A program made the translations under genes and the position numbers. A stretch of DNA of 64,000 bases. Origin: Kluyveromyces lactis. Its lineage: Eukaryota; Ascomycota; Saccharomycetes; Saccharomycetales; Saccharomycetaceae. Below, piece by piece: positions 61,586-64,000 of the stretch; the stretch's first letter is position 1; each line of letters opens with the position of its first letter. The notes beneath the pieces are model-generated. The model ran no database searches, had not been told where the DNA came from, and saw only the letters and a list, made by a program, of their open reading frames with translations. The DNA is taken from NCBI RefSeq assembly GCF_000002515.2, contig NC_006041.1:620001-684000 (forward strand). Direction: 5' to 3'.

Positions 61586-62890
61586 ATGATGGCTGTTACA
61601 GTATCAGGAAATACCGGACAGTCAACCGCTGAAAGACTGCAATGTGAGTTTTTTCTCGTGAAAAAGAAGCGACAGTGCGGAATGACAAGACGAGCTGGTT
61701 CCCAGTTCTGTTCAGAACACTCTACTGATAGCGACAGAGTTCCTTGTCCATTGGACCCTTCTCATACTGTGTGCTTGAGTAAGATGCGTGTGCATATGAG
61801 GAAATGCAATAAATTTAGACATGATGTTTCATATCAAGCAAAACAGCGCGAAATTCCATGGTTTAAAGAAGGACTTAATTCCATCAGTAACGGGAAGTCA
61901 GACAGTAAGCCGGCAGATGAGACACTAGTTAAGTCAGTGAGTTTGATTCAGAAGATATTTCAAAATGAATTTGGTGACGAACCTCCGTTGCCATTAATCG
62001 AGAAACAAAACGAACTCTTGGAACGTACGGAACGGTACAAGACTTTGGTTAATAGGAAACATGCAAGACAACAATCATCGTTGATTCAACATCTTAAAGA
62101 GTCCAAACTATGGCCAAGTTTAGAATCATGTGCAGTGAACAAGACACTGGAATACATTGAACTTGGTTGTGGGAGAGCTGAATTTTCAAGGTACGTTAAT
62201 ATCGCTACAAATCTGGACCAAAAGGAGCATTCTCATGAAAAGCCAGAGTACAAAGCCGTCGCACCCTCCTTCACCCTCATTGACAGAGCCTCTCAAAGGT
62301 TACGTTTTGATAATAAGTTCAGTTCTGACATCGGAACCGAAGTTCAAATCAGACGTGAGAAGATCGATATTAAGGATCTTAGATTGGATGCAGTACTCCA
62401 CGATGCATCTCAATACGTGGCTATCTCAAAACATCTATGCGGTGTGGCCACAGATTTATCGCTAAGATGCCTTTTGAACAGCGATAAATGCAAGGCAAAC
62501 CTTAGAGGAATACTTATTGCAATGTGTTGTAGACACGTATGTCAATCTTCTGAGTATGTGAATCAAGAGTATATCAAAGGTTTACTGAAAAGACAGACCG
62601 ATGGTTCGATGGCGTATTCGGAATTCTTCCAATGCTTAAAGAAATTCTGTTCCTATTGTACGTGCGGATTGAGACCAGATATGGACCCCAACAGTGGTTC
62701 GGAGGACCATATAACGAAATTGACGCACAACGAGAGGCAACGCATTGGACACATGGCAAGGAGGATCATAGATGAAGGAAGAGCCCAGTTTCTACAATCA
62801 AAAGGCTTCGAAACAGTTTTGTTCAAGTACACAGACAGCGCTGTCACTTTGGAGGACACTGCGCTATTGGCATTGAGGAAGCATGATTAA
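61586..62890 (+). CDS. TRM13: tRNA 2'-O-methyltransferase Trm13
   Basis: Encodes 434 aa (476 aa in S. cerevisiae). An N-terminal zinc-binding segment (CEFFLVKKKRQCGMTRRAGSQFCSEH) is followed by a CHHC finger (CPLDPSHTVCLSKMRVHMRKCN). The methyltransferase domain starts near ELGCGRAEFSRY, with ISKHLCGVATDLSLRCL and a cysteine-rich GILIAMCCRHVCQ as further family blocks. The enzyme 2'-O-methylates position 4 of certain tRNAs (Gly, His, Pro). The ORF begins with two adjacent ATGs (61586, 61589). It corresponds to YOL125W, beside MDH2 as expected. Confidence 0.95.
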   Translation: MMAVTVSGNTGQSTAERLQCEFFLVKKKRQCGMTRRAGSQFCSEHSTDSDRVPCPLDPSHTVCLSKMRVHMRKCNKFRHDVSYQAKQREIPWFKEGLNSISNGKSDSKPADETLVKSVSLIQKIFQNEFGDEPPLPLIEKQNELLERTERYKTLVNRKHARQQSSLIQHLKESKLWPSLESCAVNKTLEYIELGCGRAEFSRYVNIATNLDQKEHSHEKPEYKAVAPSFTLIDRASQRLRFDNKFSSDIGTEVQIRREKIDIKDLRLDAVLHDASQYVAISKHLCGVATDLSLRCLLNSDKCKANLRGILIAMCCRHVCQSSEYVNQEYIKGLLKRQTDGSMAYSEFFQCLKKFCSYCTCGLRPDMDPNSGSEDHITKLTHNERQRIGHMARRIIDEGRAQFLQSKGFETVLFKYTDSAVTLEDTALLALRKHD

Positions 62891-64000
62891 ACCAGGAGGA
62901 CCCTCCGCTTAACCTACCTGTACATATCTTACGTAAAAAAGTGTATCTTCTGGCAGCATAATGATGCAGGATGCAGAGAACAAAATGTGGTACTAATAAA
63001 TGCAAATGCACTGAGAGTTTGAATTGTTTTCCCGTGCTACGAGCTTCTTAACAATACCCTAGATGGAAACAAAGGTCACATGTACAGTAACGGTTGCCCA
63101 TTGCAATAAGGGTAACAACAAGATGATGACACCGCCGGGACAAAATTTGTCCCGGAATTTGAGACGGTTTTCCCTCTCCGACCATTATAATCGGAACAAC
63201 CACTCCAACAGTGGGAGTTACCAAACAAAACTGCACGGATTTCTTCCGTTCCCCAAAAATTTCAGCTTCCTCCATTAAAAGTGGAAGCCCTATTTCACGT
63301 GAGAGGTGGCCTGACAGAGAACTGAACAAAAAAAAAAAAAAGAAAAAGAAAGCCAAACAAAATCCGCAGCTGGAACCTTAATTACTGGACGCCCGACTTC
63401 TTGAAAAACACACTGGCATTAAACAAGAAGCTACCAGAATGTGTTCACGTACAGGCAGTTGGTGTTCTGTGTTCTTACAAAAAAGTTTCGCCTTAGTCGC
63501 AGTGAGAACGTGCAATAAGCTGATCTACTCAACGCAACTGACAAAGACTAGCAATAACTGCCACATGATATTCTCAAAACCCACTTTGCGATGCAATTGA
63601 GCGATGTATAATCACACCAACCAACATACGTGTTTCTAGAAATTGGCAGTTTTGCCCGGCCTGATTGCCTAGATAGTGCAGTGGCAGTTGGAACACCTGT
63701 CGCAAGCTCTCTTCATATCATCATCTTTATCCCTCTTTTCTGAGTGATGTTCTGTCTGGATAATTATCTTCTTCCGTCTATCTTCTTCTAAATTGATCAG
63801 TATCATAATATGGAAAAAAAGGTTGTTCGTGAATTTTTCCTCCATTCAATTCATATATAATAAGAACAATGAATTGCATACTTCCCAAATCTTGATAATT
63901 CGTTTTAATATCTATCAGTAGTTGTTTATATTCAATTATATCTTGTGTATACAAAACCATCATCCAAAAACCAATCCAAGTTTCGTTTGACTTATAACCA
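62891..64000. other. Right-edge intergenic region
   Basis: A 1.1-kb gene-less stretch up to the window edge. It contains a cluster of small inverted repeats (63135-63299) and an A-rich run (63328-63350). Beyond this nothing supports a gene. By synteny the next gene would be a YNL304/YOL124 relative, which would lie outside. Confidence 0.5.
63135..63299. repeat. Cluster of small palindromes downstream of TRM13
   Basis: CCGGGACAAA (63135-63144) and TTTGTCCCGG (63146-63155) form a perfect 10-bp inverted repeat around a single A. Within the next 145 bp come TCCGA/TCGGA, CCACT/AGTGG, ACGGA/TCCGT, GCTTCC/GGAAGC and the palindrome TCACGTGA. Function is unknown; the CGG/CCG triplets would suit zinc-cluster regulators of the gene to the right. 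Confidence 0.75.

Overview
The window is a gene-dense stretch of budding-yeast nuclear chromosome from the family Saccharomycetaceae. It holds 34 protein genes I can support. Introns carry the yeast-type signals GTATGT/GTACGT and TACTAAC, and intergenic gaps are short and AT-rich. Almost every gene has a recognisable Saccharomyces cerevisiae ortholog. Genes that sit on two sister tracks in S. cerevisiae (YBL with YER, then YNL with YOL) are interleaved here in single copy. That is the signature of a lineage that did not go through the whole-genome duplication. Kluyveromyces is my best guess from base composition and overall look, but the species is not proven. I saw no rRNA or tRNA gene, CRISPR array, LTR element or DNA transposon.

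Layout. Block 1 (about 0.4-23.1 kb) follows the YBL093C-YBL087C order with YER118C-YER115C genes merged in: ROX3, RPL32, SCS22, MAP2, MRP21, AVT5, SHO1, TEL1 (8.3 kb), RPL23, SLX8, SPR6. Between about 23.1 and 23.9 kb it joins Block 2, which runs to the right edge and merges YNL317-YNL305 with YOL137-YOL125: BSC6-like transporter, PFS2, PFK27, MED7, HRT1, PHA2, ATP11, DAL82, EMW1, ALR1, STB1, ZIM17, SKP2, GAS4, RFA2, KRI1, VPS68, MCK1, MRPS18, RPL25, BXI1, MDH2, TRM13. Inside Block 2 the segment ALR1 to RFA2 (about 38.6-48.8 kb) is inverted relative to its flanks when compared with the S. cerevisiae order I remember.

The genes are ordinary housekeeping functions, not an operon-like system: ribosomal proteins (RPL32, RPL23, RPL25; mitochondrial MRP21, MRPS18), Mediator (ROX3, MED7), genome stability (TEL1, SLX8, RFA2), ubiquitin ligation (HRT1, SKP2, SLX8), RNA processing (PFS2, KRI1, TRM13), carbon and amino-acid metabolism (PFK27, MDH2, PHA2), transport (AVT5, ALR1, BSC6-like) and osmosensing (SHO1).

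Four genes gain from exon reconstruction done by hand. SCS22, RFA2, RPL23 and RPL25 each have a short first exon of 37, 7, 42 and 13 nt. RPL32 has an intron ending exactly at its start codon. Several annotated starts were moved to the first ATG that fits the family (ROX3, SHO1, SLX8, PFK27, PHA2, SKP2, MCK1, MRPS18, MDH2).

The non-coding sequence gives the more interesting leads: two dense clusters of small palindromes (29.49-29.57 kb and 63.13-63.30 kb), a pair of PAC-like boxes in front of the poorly understood gene EMW1, a perfect PDRE-like octamer in front of the transporter gene, a middle-sporulation element before SPR6, paired TCACAC palindromes before DAL82, and a 31-copy TAA microsatellite. 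I found no convincing new biological system.
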